A DNA stretch of 64,000 bases from Patagioenas fasciata (lineage: Eukaryota; Chordata; Aves; Columbiformes; Columbidae), in assembly GCF_037038585.1 (NCBI RefSeq), contig NC_092524.1, forward strand, positions 68,596,552 to 68,660,551, read 5' to 3'. Below the pieces are notes generated by a model. It was given only the letters and a program-made list of their open reading frames with translations. It ran no database searches and was not told the DNA's origin. The position numbers and the translations under genes are program-made. Shown in pieces: positions 34,854-49,334 of the stretch (position 1 is its first letter; each line of letters starts with the position of its first letter).

Positions 34854-37092
34854 AATTCAATCCTGTTCCCTATGCCCCAAATCTGGAGTCTCTTGTGACA
34901 AAATATAAAATAAACCTGGAAAGGTCTGGCCAGTACCCTAAAAACACTGTGAGCTTTTTCCATATTATTTACTGCAGTGCATATTTGGAGACTATTATAG
35001 TAATACTTTTCTGCCTTTGTAGCTACTTCATAGCCATGGGAGAAAACTTGCATCAACTAAGACTTTAAAGGATCCGTGGGTGAAGTTTGGTTTTTAACAT
35101 CTGGTTTCTCTCTGGAATCTCTTTGGATCAGATGCATACATAGGAAAAAAGAAATCTGGAGTCCCACTCCCTCTGCTGGTGCAATTTTTCACCATTACTT
35201 TATACCAAAGGCAAAGCCTTTTTCCATTTCCATTTTCCTTCTGTTTTCCATTGCCTAACCTGGCTCTGCTACTGGGAGACCTAGCACTGTGCCCAATGAA
35301 AAAGCTTCATAGGGACAGCAGAGCTCTTTTTTGCAGAGAGTTTTGTAGTTAAACCCAGGTTGTTTCTGCCACTGGACTTTAAACATGAGATCTGCTATTT
35401 GGAGATTTATTTCTGTGTCTGCTGCTACCCAAAATCTTCTGCTTGTATTTTTTCCTGCTTCCATAAGCATTTCAAAACTCACATGTATCACTGTATCTCT
35501 TCCTCCAAGCTCACCCAGCCTGCTGCTCCTCTCATTTCAGTGCTTCAGCCATTAGTGTGTACATCTCATTCTCCCCTTGTATTTAAAGAGCTTTCCAGAC
35601 TGCTAACAAGCACTGGGCGATACTTTCAGTCTGATGTTCTTGTTTAAAATAAAGCCTATTATTACGTGTTTGTCAAATGCCACACAGCTGTTTAAAAGCG
35701 GGTAGAAAAATGAGGTATTTTGCCTGTTACCACCAAGCACAGGCAGGGATGTCTCATCCAGAGACCTGGACCAGGTGTGCATCTCCAGATGTGCCAGAGA
35801 TTCGCTCCCATCCTCAGGAGCCCCAGGGACCATAAAACCATTGAAAGCTGCACCTGAAGCAGCATCTCGGGGGGGTCATTGCAGCCAAGCCTTCCTCATG
35901 GGTTGGACAATCGGCTCTACCTGTTTCTCGAAAGATTCCCACAACAGAGTCTCCATCCAACCCAGAGCGCCAGGGAATCACTCCTAGATGCTCATTATTA
36001 AAAACAAATAAATACAATAAAAATAATTTCCCTTCTCTCTCTTTGGTGCAACACCCCATTCCAATTCTAGTGACTTCAATTTTATTATGCAAGATGAAAG
36101 CAAACGTGACCTATCGGGCCGGAAAGAAAATGGCAATATGGTTCTTCCTTTAACAATCCTGCATATTGCATTGAAGCCACTTAAATATGATCTAAATACG
36201 CTCTTTGGTGTTTACACAATCAGAGTTCGGCTCATGAACCTAACAGGCCTTGTCAAATATTGGCCCAGACCAACATATTCTGCAGCCAGAACTTGCTGTC
36301 GTATTCAAATAGTGACCCAGCTACCATCAAAACTATTTGCTATTCATCACGGAACTTATTAAATCTTTCATCAGGAATGGAGGCAGATGTTAAAGTATTT
36401 AGCTAAATAGATTGTTTTTAAATTATAGTACTTTTTTTTTCCCGTTTTCAGTGACAAAAATGATCCTCGGAGTGGCACTGAGATCTATTTGACAGAGCGC
36501 CATAGAGCACTGGCCCTGCAGAAGAGAGGAATGTTTTAAATATAAATATATATATAAATATATATATTTTACATGACAGCCCAATGGCATTTGGCAGAAA
36601 TCAGGCTGCAGGGCAGAAAACCTTCTGCTGCCACAGCCAGGGTGTTGCTGGGTTTCTGTTTGAAGTGTAATACGGAACTGACACATCTGCCAGCATAATC
36701 TCTAAAAGAAAGACATTCGCTAATCCCAGGGCTGTGACTATTACACTATTGAAATTTAGACCACTAATAACTATTTCTTATCATTTGGTGTGAAGAATAG
36801 GGCCTTCCAGTCATTTTCCTTTGTTTGTAATAAATTACCTCCCTGCTAGCTGTTTGATTGTGGTATAAATCAAATGTTTCCCTTTCCAGGAGATGTCATG
36901 TATTTGAAACTTCTGTCACTGCCTCTCAATTTATTACATGGACAACAGAGTCTGTTAATGTTAAGGTCACAAAGTCAAGCACTAAAAAGCTCAGAAATGC
37001 CAGACTAAAGGTTGTCTGTGCCATCGGGACTGTGCTGGATGGGTTTTAACCGCCTGTTAAAATCATGTCCTGCACCCAAACTGGCTGCTATG
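34854..37092. other. Unique AT-rich sequence
   Basis: No repeat family seen apart from an AT-rich run at 36535-36572. Low CpG and long AT-rich blocks around 36.0-37.0 kb could be conserved non-coding sequence, but this cannot be judged without alignment. Confidence 0.4.
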
Positions 37093-37663
37093 AAATCACA
37101 GGATCCCAGAATGTGAGGGGTTGGAAGGGCCCTGTAAAGCTCATCCAGTGCAATCCCCCCATGGAGCAGGAACACCCAGCTGAGGTTCCACAGGAAGGGG
37201 TCCAGGCGGGTTTGAATGGCTGCACAGAAGGAGACTCCACAACCTCCCTGGGCAGCCTGGGCCAGGCTCTGCCACCCTCACCAGGAACAAGTTTCTTCTC
37301 AAATTCAAGTGGAACCTCCTGTGTTCCAGTTTGAACCCATTGCCCCTTGTCCTATCACTGGTTGTCACCGAGAAGAGCCTGGCTCCATCCTCCTGACACT
37401 CACCTTTTCCATATTGATCCCCATGAATGAGTCCCCCCTCAGTCTCCTCTTGTCCAGCTCCAGAGCCCCAGCTCCCTCAGCCTTTCCTCACACGGGAGAT
37501 GCTCCACTCCCTTCAGCATCTTGGTGGCTGCGCTGGACTCTCTGCAGCAGTTCCCTGTCCTTCTGGAACTGAGGGGCCACAACTGGACACAAGATTCCAG
37601 GTGTGGTCTCCCCAGGGCAGAGTAGAGGGGCAGGAGAACCTCTCTGACCTACTGACCACCCCA
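37093..37663 (-). mobile_element. CR1 LINE 3' fragment
   Basis: Main-subfamily copy from the tail AATCACAGGATCCCAGAATG to GAGAACCTCTCTGACCTACT. About the same length and break region as the 24744 copy, but not identical to it. Confidence 0.94.
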
Positions 37664-38657
37664 AATGGCTGTGGCAAACCCACCCCCCTCCCTGTACAGC
37701 CTCCCCACTTCCAAAATCTGGATTATTTAAGCCTAGCTCAGAGCATGGCTTTGATTTTGATTTGGAGGCAGAGCCATCCCCGTTGTCGATCCCACCTCAT
37801 ACATTCCCCTCTAGCATCTCTAGGACTTATTAAGTAGCACAACCTCCAAGTTGGCTTTTACTTATCTCCCTGAATCTGAGACCATATTCCATGACATAAT
37901 TTTTCCTGCAAGTGTCTTACGTCCTGAAGGTGCTGACACAGTAGGGACAAAGACACCAAGTCACGTTTTGTCCACACTTATTGGTCCGCGTGGGAGCTGA
38001 GCCCCTGTTTTCTGCACAGCACCAAACCTCTGCACTGAACCGAACAGAAATAATTCCCTGTAGGACTTTTCTGGGACGCTCATCACGGGAAAAATTGGGA
38101 GTCTGGCAAAGTGCAAAAGTCACTTTGACTTCATCTTCACAACACGCCGCGAACGTCAAAAGGCCTCGCTGCCCTCATTTTGCATGTGGGGAAGCAGGTG
38201 CAGAGTGAAAGGCACCAATTTTCTATTTAACTGTGTTTTAACGCTTTGTTTGTTCAAAGCACAGCTCACGGTGGCTTCAGTTGTAGCCTGGAGAGCGCAA
38301 GGCATCTCCAAATCAGGCCCAGTGGGTGTCTGAGTGGACCTCACAAAATAAATCACTGCTAATCACTGACCGCATGGGAAAACGTGGGATAAGAAACTTG
38401 CCCATCATTCCTCCTCCTGTTTTGGTTGCCTTACCAGGGCACACTGGGCGATGAAACACTAAAAAGGTTTTGCTTTCTTCTTCTTTCGCGTTGCTCAGTG
38501 AGATATGGGAGGAAAATTATATTCTACAGACAAAGATACATCATGACTGTGTTTAAAAAACGAACAAAAAAAACAAATACAAACAAAAAACACCCCAAAA
38601 AAAACCTCCACCTACAACAACATCAAATACAAGCAACCACTTTGGAAAGTACCCTCA
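37664..38657. other. Unique sequence ending in an A-rich stretch
   Basis: No gene or repeat family recognised. 38555-38612 is rich in A with interspersed C (AACAAAAAACACCCC-like) directly before the LTR at 38658. Confidence 0.45.
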
Positions 38658-39293
38658 TGTCCTGGTTTTGTTAAAAACAAGTTTCTCTTTTAGTGAATTT
38701 GCCTGTCAGTTAAAGCTTCATATCAGCTGCATTTTCCTGGAGAACCAGATGCGTGTTTTGGTGAACACAGCAATGGAATGTGAAGTTATTGATAAGCATG
38801 GATGGACATCTCGCCAGAGGGGCAACGAGAAACAGGTGACCAAAACCAGACCAACTGTGTATAACATCCCATTCACGTGATACTTCATATAAAAGTGGGA
38901 GATCACCAGGATCTCGCCCTTTTTCCTTATGGCGACATTAGGAGAGGACCTTGCGAGTCGTCCCTGTGAACTGAGGCCAGTGACAGACTGAATCCAGCTC
39001 CGGTTGGCTGCAGAGTCCAGTCCAGGACTTCAGCTGCCGGCTCATCAGTGGCTGAGACTTCCAAGATTGGTTTTGTATATTTTGTATTATTTTCTCTATT
39101 CTTATCAGTAGCATTAGTAATACATTTTTAAATTTTCCAGCTCTCTTCTCTCTGTCCTTCTTTCCCTCCCGATCGCCTGTGCTGAGTGGGATGGCGATAG
39201 AAGGAAGGGCAAAAAGGGGGAAGTGGGGCGAGAGGAGGTTAATAATACATCTGCCGGCGTTTTATTGTCACCCCGCAATCTAAACCCTCGACA
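38658..39293 (+). repeat. Solo LTR of an endogenous retrovirus, copy 2
   Basis: 636 bp, same ends (TGTCCTGG ... CTCGACA), orientation and TATA box (TATAAAAG, 38888-38895) as the copy at 7650-8288; over nine in ten bases match by eye. Flanking pentamers are CCTCA (38653-38657) and CCCCA (39294-39298), a target duplication with one mismatch. No primer-binding site or coding remnant follows it. The 30-kb spacing and different flanks indicate independent solo LTRs rather than the two ends of one provirus. Confidence 0.84.
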
Positions 39294-42200
39294 CCCCAAA
39301 AAGCAACTTAAGAGATTACAAAACCATCCAAACAAAGCCAGTTGGATTTGTAATACGCAGAATTATTATCGCAGCTGAGGGAACACTCGTGGCTTTCAGT
39401 GCTCCTGATTCCCTTTCGGTGTAAGCAATGATCAATGCCCGTTGCGTATCGAAGGTTGGACCATCTCCCCTCTTGTCCCTTCACTCTGAGCCGCCTCGTC
39501 TTGCTCTGCACCCTTCTGGATCTGCTTCTTACCATTTCAGGACATCAGCTGCTGTCCCTGTGTTCATCCAGCATTGAGACAGAGAATCCAGCTTGTTGCT
39601 GATCACAAGTTGGGCTCATCACCTCATACCTGAAAGAATTTATCTTCCTACAAGGCTTGCGCAAGTCGGTTCTAAGGAGAACTTGTCAGAAAAGGTGGAA
39701 AAATGTAATCGCACCTTCCTAAACCAAATCTTTATGTTCCTGCTCTAATCAATGGAGAAAGACAACCAGTTCCAGAGGATGCTGCATCTCATCCTGGTGC
39801 AAACACCTCAGACAAACTACATGACATTTTTCCATGTAATTGCTAAACTGCATCAAAAAGGACTTTTCTTCCCTGATTCTTTTTGAATGTCTGTAGGCTT
39901 TTCTATAAAACTTGTTGTCTTACAACAAGTTCCTGGCATTAAAATGAATATTGCGAAAGGAAATTTGTGTTGTTACTTTAAAACCTCCCACTTTGACCAC
40001 CCTTTACTCTCTTCATTATGAGAAGCAATAACTACTCCCTTAAATGTTTTCCATGCTACTGCTGCCTTTACAAAACTCCACCATATTCTCTCCCTGTTAA
40101 TCTCTGTTCCAGGCTGGAGGGGCTTCTTTATTTCACATTCCACGTCTTTGGCCATCTCTGATGTCCTTCACTTTGTCTTTCTCTGGTCCTGCCTGTCCTT
40201 TTTGAGATGAGGGACCAGCTCTGCACACAATGTAACTGCAGACACACCGCAGGAAAAGCCAAGGAAGAGTTTCTGATTTGCTATTTATTCCCACCTAATA
40301 ATCCCTCCCATGCTGTTTTCCTTTTGAGCACCGCTGAGGCTGGAAGTGTTTTCAAAGATATTGCCACAGTTTGAAGGTCTCTCTCTTCTGGATGGTAGCA
40401 GCTAACTTGAAGCTTGTTTTGTAACACCACCTTCCTCCCTATTTACCACCTTTGCATGTCATCCAACATTTCACCACCTCATTAGTGCCTTCATTTTCCA
40501 ATTGCATTTTTACCACCCTGAAGAGAAGGAGCCCTGACGACAGCCTTAAAGAGATGCCCACCTTTTGGGATCATATCCTAATAGGCACTCAAAGGAAGAT
40601 TAAACAGAAAACTTTCCAAACAAAATTCTCTGAAAGCAACACAATAATTTCCACTGCTTGTGACTCAGGGGAAAGCTCCAGCTGTCAATGTGACTCTAGG
40701 CTGAATTTCGACTCCTTTTGCCTCAGGCTTCCTCTGCTGTAAAATAAAGATGTGTTTATAGTGCATGGCAAAGGCCAGAAAACTTCCCCAGCCATTTCCA
40801 CCTCCATCCTCCCAGGCTGCCAGAGCTCCTGCATGTTGTTAGCTTGATACCTTGAGATTTCTCCTGATGGGCAATACCTGATTGTCCAAATAGACTCTCA
40901 CCATGGGAAAAGAAATCTCTATATAAATCCCCAGTTTATAAACTCCCTTAAAAGATAATTCTCCCTTATAAATAGCTTGGTAGGTCTGCAGATCATTTTG
41001 GGTGGCTTGAAGCATAGCATAGCAAAGGTTAATTCAGCTTCCCTTGTAGGCAAATAGTCCCTTCAGCCTGATCCCAAATGTGTTACAGGTGGTACAAGTA
41101 CAAGACATCATTGCTAGCTACCTGTAAAAAAATAAAATCAATCCACATTTCCTCTATAAGCATGTCCTTTATTATTATTATTATTTTAAAATCTGGAGCC
41201 TTTTCAAGCTGTATCCCAGCATTTGTGGACCCTTGGTTCATAGATCAACCCTACACCAAAGAGGCAGACACTCCACCCTACTACATTCAGAATGGTTTTG
41301 CTTGGGCTGTTGGAATGCAGAGATTGCCAGCAGCATGGACAGAGGACAATTTACAGTCATTATATGTTTTCATTTCAGACCTATAAGGAATAAGCGACCT
41401 CCTCCAGCAGCCTGGACAGCACAGGGTGATGCTACATGAACAGGAGATGTGGAGGCAGGAGGACCAATGGATCTCCAGGCCAGATCCAGTGAGGATCCTT
41501 GTCTAGCTGACACTCCAGATTGCCCATGGAGCACCATGGAACATCAGGGACATCAGCGGCCAGAGACTGTTCTGAAGAGAAGCTGCCAAATTAACGTACA
41601 CTGCGATTAAGTTAATAAAGATGTACCCATCACTAACCAATTGATACGACAAATGCTTTCTGACCACCTGCAAAACGAGGGGATATTTTTCAAGTTTTAG
41701 ATCCTTCTGCATGACAGGAAGGAGACAAAAGGTTGAGTGATGCATTGTTTAGAAACAGCGTGCCTAGTTTTTATTAAACTAATAATTAATAAATGTAAGT
41801 AAGAAACTAAACAATTTTAACTAACTTCATCCATTATTTCCTAGTATAGCTGTATTGTATGTCAACATTTTCAAAAATTGTAATGCATATGTAATAATTA
41901 TGTGAATATAAGTAACACAAGAGCATCCAATTCTTGGAGGCACTTATGGAGGATGATCCCCAGAGCTCCCAGCGCTGTCGGTAAAATGATGCCTCTTAAC
42001 AGTATAATTGAATCTGCTGTTAAGTTTATTTCTTTGTTTCAGTTCATTCCAGTTTGCTGACCAGGATGTGCCCCATGAGCAGCAGATGAACAGCAGCGTA
42101 AGGTGATCAAAACCAGGTACATCAGCCTCAAATACTTGACATCCGCAGCCCTGGTGGAGACAGTACCTGTCTACGAGGAGCAAAGAAGGGGCCTTTGAGC

Positions 42201-43704
42201 TGCATTTCAAGCCCGATTTTGTCTGAGTGATCAAAGCTCCCTTGTCACGCCGCAGGCAGAGCCGCTCTCTGTTTTGTGTGCGGCGGGTGATGTGCAGACA
42301 GCAGGGAGAGATGCGAGGCTGTGTTCCTCTCCAGAAAGACGGCATGACAAGAAGAGGGAAGATCACAACATCACGCCAGAAAATGGCACCGGAGAGCTGT
42401 GACACAACCAACCAGTTTTCTTTGCTACAACCAGCCTGGGAATCTTTTCTCTGCTCCAGCAGATCCCTGGACCGAGTCTGCGGGGCTGGATCCTCAAAGA
42501 CTCATCAGTACCGCACTCCTGGCCACGCAAAATCATGGTTGCAGTGTGGAGCTCCGAGGGTCACAACACAGAGTGTAGAGAGAGCTGATTCTGAGAGATG
42601 GGACGCTCAGAAACCAGATTTATGATGGGAGGCTGTGCAGAGACTGAGTGAGCTTGGGGAAGTGGGACAGACACATTAGTTCAGTGCTTTGCCCTCCCTA
42701 ATTAGCCCGGTTTCTCAGTTGGCTGCATCCAGGGTCTGAGCAAGCTTCGCTTAATGCCTTTGCAGTCACTTCAGGCACAGAGAAATCAAAGGACTTCCAC
42801 CAGTCAGAAGAAAAAGGGAGAGAAGGAGTGGAATTAAATGCATTAAGCAACTGGTGTGGTCAAAGATAAACCATGATCTTTTCCTTCCTGGAATTAATCT
42901 GTTCCTCCCAACAAAGAATAAACTTCATATCCAAAGTAGGCAACAGGCTACTTAACTGGGCTTGGAGATGGAAATCATCTCCTTGATGTGGTGTGGAGAC
43001 TTACACTTCCATTCACGTCCAACGCGGAGCATCCTGGCCACCAGGACAGCACTTTGACTCTTGGCCAGTCTCTTCTCTACAAATAAGTAAATGCTTAATG
43101 GACCCTGACTTTGGTGTGTTTTCAACCTGAACCAAAAGATTTTATCTAGAAATCATTTGTGAATAGAAGTGGCAACTACTTTTAAGAGAAGGAAAGAGTA
43201 ATTCTATATAGATTGTGGCCAGCACCTGTTTATTGCTCCTCCAGCTTCTCCAACGGTGACTCGGCCAAATGAAATCCACCGCAGAAACCCTGCATTTAGT
43301 GTATAACCAGAAGAAAACATCTCAGCACTGTTTGGGGAATGATGGAAAACATAAGTAATAAGAAAAGAAAAAGCTGTATCATAGCAAAGCTCATGGAGGG
43401 AGTTTGTGGGTCTCTCTGCAATCAGCATCAACGTTTCTATTGGCACAAGAAAATGAACTTGAACTGAAAACATAAGTCAGAGTTGAATGAGCTACGTAAG
43501 GCAACAAGCTGGACACCTCCATCAGGAGCACTGGGCTCTGTTCACTGTGGCGGGGAGTGCGGAGCTACAACTTTGTCATATCAAACTACCCACAGCATAC
43601 ACAGTGTTTGTTGTTTGCATATCAGGAGTGCTTGGTATAAATACTGCACTAAAATTGTGAATAATATGCTCAAAGAAAAGCATTACTGAAAGTCTAATAT
43701 CGGC

Positions 43705-43740
<36 letters not shown>

Positions 43741-45132
43741 GAAATCTCACACTTATTCCCAAGCTACACAGCGCAGTTAAACAAAACCAATCTTTCTAAG
43801 CCTTTGTTTCAAGATTCACTTGCACTGAGGGAGATTTGGAAGCAATTACCGTGGCTTTCATAAACCAGTAATTTTTATATTTGCAGTTCAGATACTGATA
43901 GTAAATATGACAAAGGGGCACTAAACCTTTAAGTAACTCAAAATATTGCTGTGCTTAGAGTAAGACAAACTGAAAGAGAAGCCAATAAAATACTTATGCA
44001 GAGCATGTTATCAGAAACGTTTAAGGAGACCGCATTTGTAAAATTCTTAGTTATTAGCCAATAAGTGGAGCAGTTCATTGGCAAAGACACAATATTACAC
44101 AGCAGGCTGCTGGAGCTCTTAGGGAAAATACAATTAACTCGGTAACAAAATTAAATATAGTAGATGTATAATAAGTGTGAGTAGCTTATAGTAAACCCAA
44201 AGGGAGTATTAAGAATACAATCCATCAATCATCACAGCACGGAACCACCCCCGGACAATGTTGCTAAAAACCTGTTTGTAATTTTTATGCCAGTTCCAGT
44301 TACTATATGAATAAAGCTGATCTTTGATTTTAGCTGCTATGGCTCCTTGAATTTCAGTACAAAAATACTACTGCACACCAGTCTATCATTTTTATATTCT
44401 TGATTTATAAACGTGTTAATTGTTGCAGCATTGTAGCTAGAGCACTGGACTATTTCTACCTCTGCCAAATGGTCTTCATCAAGATTTTCACCAAAATGTG
44501 ACTCATTTCCTTCATCTATAAAATGTGGATAATGACATTACTTTCCATTATGATCTGACTGAAGACCTAAGGCTGCTTAATGGAAATGTGTTGGTAGCGC
44601 CAACTCTCCTTTTACCAAACCTAAAGTAATCGTGAGTAATGCCACAAGCCTGTTGAAGTTATTATGGTAAAATCCCAGCACAAGAGAAGACTGTGTCTCA
44701 AATAATTCTAAAGAAAAGAACATCAATAGTGTTATCGCAGTTTACAGACAACCATCCTGCATGAAAAATTACCGCCTGCTTTGTCTCATTGTGATAATCA
44801 AGATTAGACTCCAGAGCGGTGATTTGAGATTACAACACATTTACTCAACAACTTGTTGTTTTTCACAGCCTCCCTTCTCCATCACCGGGCAGAAAAACAC
44901 GCTCTGTCTCGGCCCCACAAGGAGGACCCTGGAAAATATAATCCCCTCTTCTTCTTTCTGTTCAAGATCGCATCATCCCAGGTAGTCAGAAGCGTCTTTA
45001 AGTGGAAATCTCAAGCTGTGCTTCCAAACGATACTGGGACACTGACCACCATTCATAAGATCACCTTGTACTTCCAAAGCCCTCATGGGGTGCGTAGCCC
45101 TGGTGTGTGCTGACTCCCTCACCCCAAAGGAA
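39294..45132. other. Long unique AT-rich stretch
   Basis: The longest repeat-poor block of the window. It contains a (TTA)n run at 41168-41187 and an ATA microsatellite at 43704-43739, but no CR1, LTR or convincing exon. Low repeat content and AT-richness are compatible with an intron or regulatory desert. Confidence 0.45.
43704..43739. repeat. (ATA)n microsatellite
   Basis: About eleven uninterrupted ATA units. The plus strand reads the same AAT-type motif as the microsatellite at 24034. Confidence 0.95.
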
Positions 45133-45478
45133 ACTGGAGAAGCTGCAGCTTCCAGGATGATCTTACCCCTCTCTACAGCTACCTCAAAGGAGGTAGCAAG
45201 GTGGGTGTTGGTCTCTTCTCCCAAGTAGCAAGGGGAAGATGAGAGGAAACGGCCTCAAGTTGCACCAGGGGAGGTTGAGGTTGGATCTGGGAACAATTTC
45301 TTCCCCAAAGGGCTGTGGGGCATTGGAAAAGGCTGCCCAGGGCAGTGCTGAAGTCACCATCCCTGGAGGGCTGGACAGACGGACATGAGGTTCTCAGGGA
45401 CATGGGGCAGTGCCAGGGGTGGGTTATGGTTCGACTCAATGATCTTGAGGGTCTCTTCCAACCAAAGCAATTCTATGA
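45133..45478 (+). mobile_element. CR1 LINE 3' fragment (TTTTGGTTGG type)
   Basis: Starts near AACTGGAGAAGCTGCAGCTT, contains GGAACAATTTCTTCCCCAAA and GACATGAGGTTCTCAGGGAC, and ends CCAAAGCAATTCTATGAAAC. The plus-strand counterpart of the copies at 5235, 11623 and 25565. Confidence 0.92.
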
Positions 45479-46142
45479 AACTATACAAAGGTGAGGAAAC
45501 ATTGCAATCCAGGACCTGCAAAACTGCAGAAAGCAAGAGCATGCACCTGAAAGCAGAGGAACGCTGCTTTAAACACCAGCCAGTAAACACTTGGTGCAAG
45601 CCCTGTCTGAAAAGCTGCCACTGTCTTTCTCCCCAACAAAAATGAATGCTACCACCAGCTGGAGTGAAGTCAGCGATGGTGGATGCAGCAAGGGTTGGCG
45701 AGGACTATCCATCACACATAGCTCTATGAAAAAGCTCATTTTCCCCTCAGAAAGGTAGACAAGCAACAGCTCTTGTTATTGGCAAGTATGCGGGGGCCAA
45801 CGCTGCCATCTATTTTCCTAGCAAAGCTGAGAGAAGAACGGCAGCTTATAACTTGGTTTCAATGCCTCCTGAGGGATGCAAATAGTGGGACCCGTCATCC
45901 TTGTAAGTGGCCTCAGAAATAATTTTACTGGGCCCCCAGAGAAACCACATTGATGGAGGAGAACAGGTTGTGCTTATAACCGAGTTATGCATCACTTGTA
46001 ACTGAACTGTGCGGTTATCCCTGTATTCTTGTCCTGGAAAAGGCTTACAGGAGAGAACCAAAGCGTACCTTAGAGGACAGAGGTGTTGAATGAGAGTATT
46101 ATCTCCACATTGGCTTTGCCCCTTTCCTGGAAACATTCTAGG
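45479..46142. other. Unique spacer, nothing recognised
   Basis: No repeat or exon support seen. Confidence 0.4.
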
Positions 46143-46263
46143 TTAGGCTGGACCAGGCTTTGCGCAACCTTTTCTAGTTGAAGATATCCCTGCCCATGGC
46201 AAGACAGTTGGACGAGATGATCTTTAAAGGTCCCTTGCAACTCAAATCATTCCACGATTCTGT
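46143..46263 (+). mobile_element. Diverged CR1 LINE 3' tail
   Basis: Recognised from CTGGACCAGGCTTTGCGCAA, the ATCTTTAAAGGTCCCTTGCA block and the tail CATTCCACGATTCTGTC. Older than most copies, with many mismatches. Confidence 0.78.
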
Positions 46264-48575
46264 CTCCCTGGCAGCTTCTCCGGATCCTTATATTCTTACC
46301 CATCTCCATTCATAAATCAGGGAAAGCACTAAAGCAAAAATTCCCACAGCAGGAGCATTTTAAACTCAGTCTCCACCCAAGGCAATTACAGAGAGGAGCT
46401 GTTAATCACTGAGCAGACAGAGTAACCTTTGAGAGCTGTGTGATGAGAATTGGAGTGAAAGCATTTGCTTGAACCATTTGGATTCCCACACTGTATTTTC
46501 TTGGAAATATCAAAGTTCCACCTCCCCACAGCTTCCTTTTAGGTCTATTCAGCAATCATCCAGGAAAAAAACATATATATATATATATGTATATCTTCAA
46601 ATCCCACTAACCATTGGTATTATGAAACCTCATTTCAGAAGGCAAGTCTGCACCAGTTGCTTTTCTAGAGAGGCAAACCAAATGTTTCTAGTCCTCCTGC
46701 CCTGTGCACTTTGTTAAGGAAATTGCACACGTTGACTGAGCTCTCTGTGCAAAACAAAGCTGTTGTCTCACCCACAGAGCCCAGGGGCTGCTCGTGCCCC
46801 AAACCAGAGCTGCTGTGGGTGACCCTCCAGCAAGTGCTCCCAGCACCAGGAGCGTGGCACGGACCAGTGGTGACTGCAATAGGGGAAACATTGAGTAACA
46901 AGTGTGTTTACCATCCACAGGATGCTGCTCCAACTCAGGCAATGCAGAGCATCCTCCAGGACAGCCCAGAGGAGTCCTTGTTCACCCAAATTGTCCTGTT
47001 GAATCTCTCTAGAGGGTTAAGCAGACCCTTCACCTTTTCTCGCTCCATTCACATGGCTCAAGGTAGCAAAAGCTTGCTTCTCTTAGTGAAATCCAACTCC
47101 ATGTTGCTTCCCTCCTGCCATCCCCATCACCACTCGGTCCAAGGATTAGCAATAGATCCAAGACCAAAATCTACAAGCTCAGTTTTCTCAGGTCAGCTGA
47201 TGACTTATTTCTTCTCCATTTAATCCCCTAATCCGAACACACAGCAGTGGAGGGTTTGTTGCCTCTATTTGAGGCACTCCCACAGAGACTTGTTAGCCAA
47301 CAGCAGAGATGCTCCTCCATTCCCAGGTGAAAAACAGAACCTGGAAGCTGTGTAGACAACACAAAACCTGGACCGAAGTGGACTGAAGCATTCCAGGCAT
47401 GACAGACCTTCCTCGATCCCAAGGTGGCCCCTGCAGTGATGGGCACGGAGAGGCTCACAAAGGGTTTGATCCCAGCCAAGGAAGGTCTGTATGAAAGGCA
47501 CTGTTGACTTCAGAAAACATGAAATCAGCTTGGTTTTGCTGCCACCCTAAGCAGCGCTTGTTCAAGGGGGCGGGCAGGGTGGATCAGCATGTTTGCCGTG
47601 AGCAGCGAGAGCTTGGCTAAAAATGCAGAGCCTACGCACACCAAGAGAAACAGAACCGTGTCACCTGGGACTGTTCTTCAGAGTGCAGCTCAGGTGAAGC
47701 CTTTAAGCAGAGCAGCCTTTAGTGTTTCATAGAAATAGGCTCTTAATCACCGAGGAGCCCCTGGGCCTCACACGAGCTGTTCTGATTTAACCTGCATTAA
47801 CAGAACACCGTACCCAGCTGCAGAGATTGATCAATGACCTTCCTCTCACTGCTGGTCACAAATGCCAGAGCCAACAGCCACCTGGAAGCACCAGCCGAGA
47901 TAATTCACGTGCATGCGAGAAAGGGGCTTACACCGAGTAAAACAGGCTTTGGATCATCCCCCAAATACACCCAGTTAAGCTATCTGTTTAATTAAATCAC
48001 TGTGCCAGCACACGCATTGATGGATCTTGACAGCTTAGGAGAAGGATCTTAATTTTTAACGCGGAGCTGCAGTTCCATTGATGGAATGCCAGCTGTAATA
48101 TTTAGCAGTGCTGCCTTGTGCCAGCTACCACCCATAACCTCTCAGATTAGGCAACAGACTACAATTTTGGTGAATTATTCATTACACTGCAGAGCGGTGG
48201 GGAGCAGCAACCATGGGCCTTAAGTATAGAAGGAGCCAAGAGCAACAGCTACTTGCCCTCTCACATGTTGTGCTTCTTTTTGTTCATTGCTGGCAGGTTT
48301 GCATGTGCCTAGTGCTAAATTCTCAGTCCTATACTAAAAACAAAATTACATGGAAAGTGGAAAGCTTCTTGTTGAAAGTACGGTTACTAAGCCAGAAAGT
48401 CCTTTCATAGCCCAACAATTGCCGTCTTCAATATTCCTCCCATGTATCCTCTAAAGGCTGCCCAAAAATTCCCTGAAAATTATGGGAAGTTGCATGTTTT
48501 GGCACAAAGATGTTTTGTAGATGTCACGGAGGCACCCCGACGTTTGCTTAAGGGACAATAGGGTCCAGAACAACT
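46264..48575. other. Unique sequence with a short (TA)n at 46571-46594
   Basis: No CR1, LTR or strong exon. The plus frame 46711-47223 (170 codons) has no splice or domain support. Confidence 0.4.
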
Positions 48576-48581
48576 TTTATT
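48576..48581 (-). terminator. Possible polyadenylation signal, minus strand
   Basis: AATAAA on the minus strand (within TTTAATAAAAG). It lies about 300 bases beyond the stop at 48879 that closes the frame running out of the SR-rich exon at 49335-49497. If that exon's donor is skipped, this could end the transcript; otherwise it is an incidental match. Confidence 0.3.
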
Positions 48582-49334
48582 AAACCGGTGAGAAACAGGG
48601 TTTTAGCACTCCAAAAGTGACTTAAATACAGGTTCGGATATCAGTTGAGGAAAATTATTAAGGGGCAGCAACTAATACAACAGGAGGTCCACAGAGTGCA
48701 TGCACGTGGCTTCACCAAAACAATGCTGGAGCCACCCCTGAGTCCGGGAGGAACCCACACTGCATGAACACGGTGTGAGATTATTCTAAAGAGATACACG
48801 TGCTCGTAGTGAGTACGGAAAGTACACGCGCAAATGTGCACAGAATATATATGTACTTGCAATCCTGCGAGGGTTAATTTACTCACACCCCTGGCGGCGA
48901 GGCCAGCAGAGTCTCAGTCCCGGGAAGCAGGGGGGGCCGTGGCTCCTGGCGGCAGTGGCTCCGCTCGTGTTCCCACAGACCCGCGACAAGGGGCTGAGCC
49001 TCGACGAGAGTCCCATTTTGATTGCCTGATCTGACTGGCATTCCAGAAGCTTCTCTGCACCCCCACACTGGCTGTGGGTGCCCCTGAAGCCTCCAAACAT
49101 CCCCACACTGGTCACAGGTGCCCAGCGGCTCCTGGCGCATTGGCTCCCTTCTCCTAATGGCCCTGGCCAGGGGCTCTGGGGCCAAACCAAAGAAGCTGTC
49201 AGCCTCAAACAGAGAGAGAGGGAGATGTGCCTGCTCCTTCCATGATGAAGGAGGGAGGGGGAGAAAGGGGGGTTTGCATCCTGCCACAGTAGATACGTCT
49301 GAATAAAGCCATGAAACGTTGCTGCTATACTTAC

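Noticed and set aside
7650-39293. The two similar LTRs as ends of a single provirus
   Set aside because: 31.6 kb overall is far too long for a provirus, the interior has no viral genes, and each LTR has its own flanking bases.
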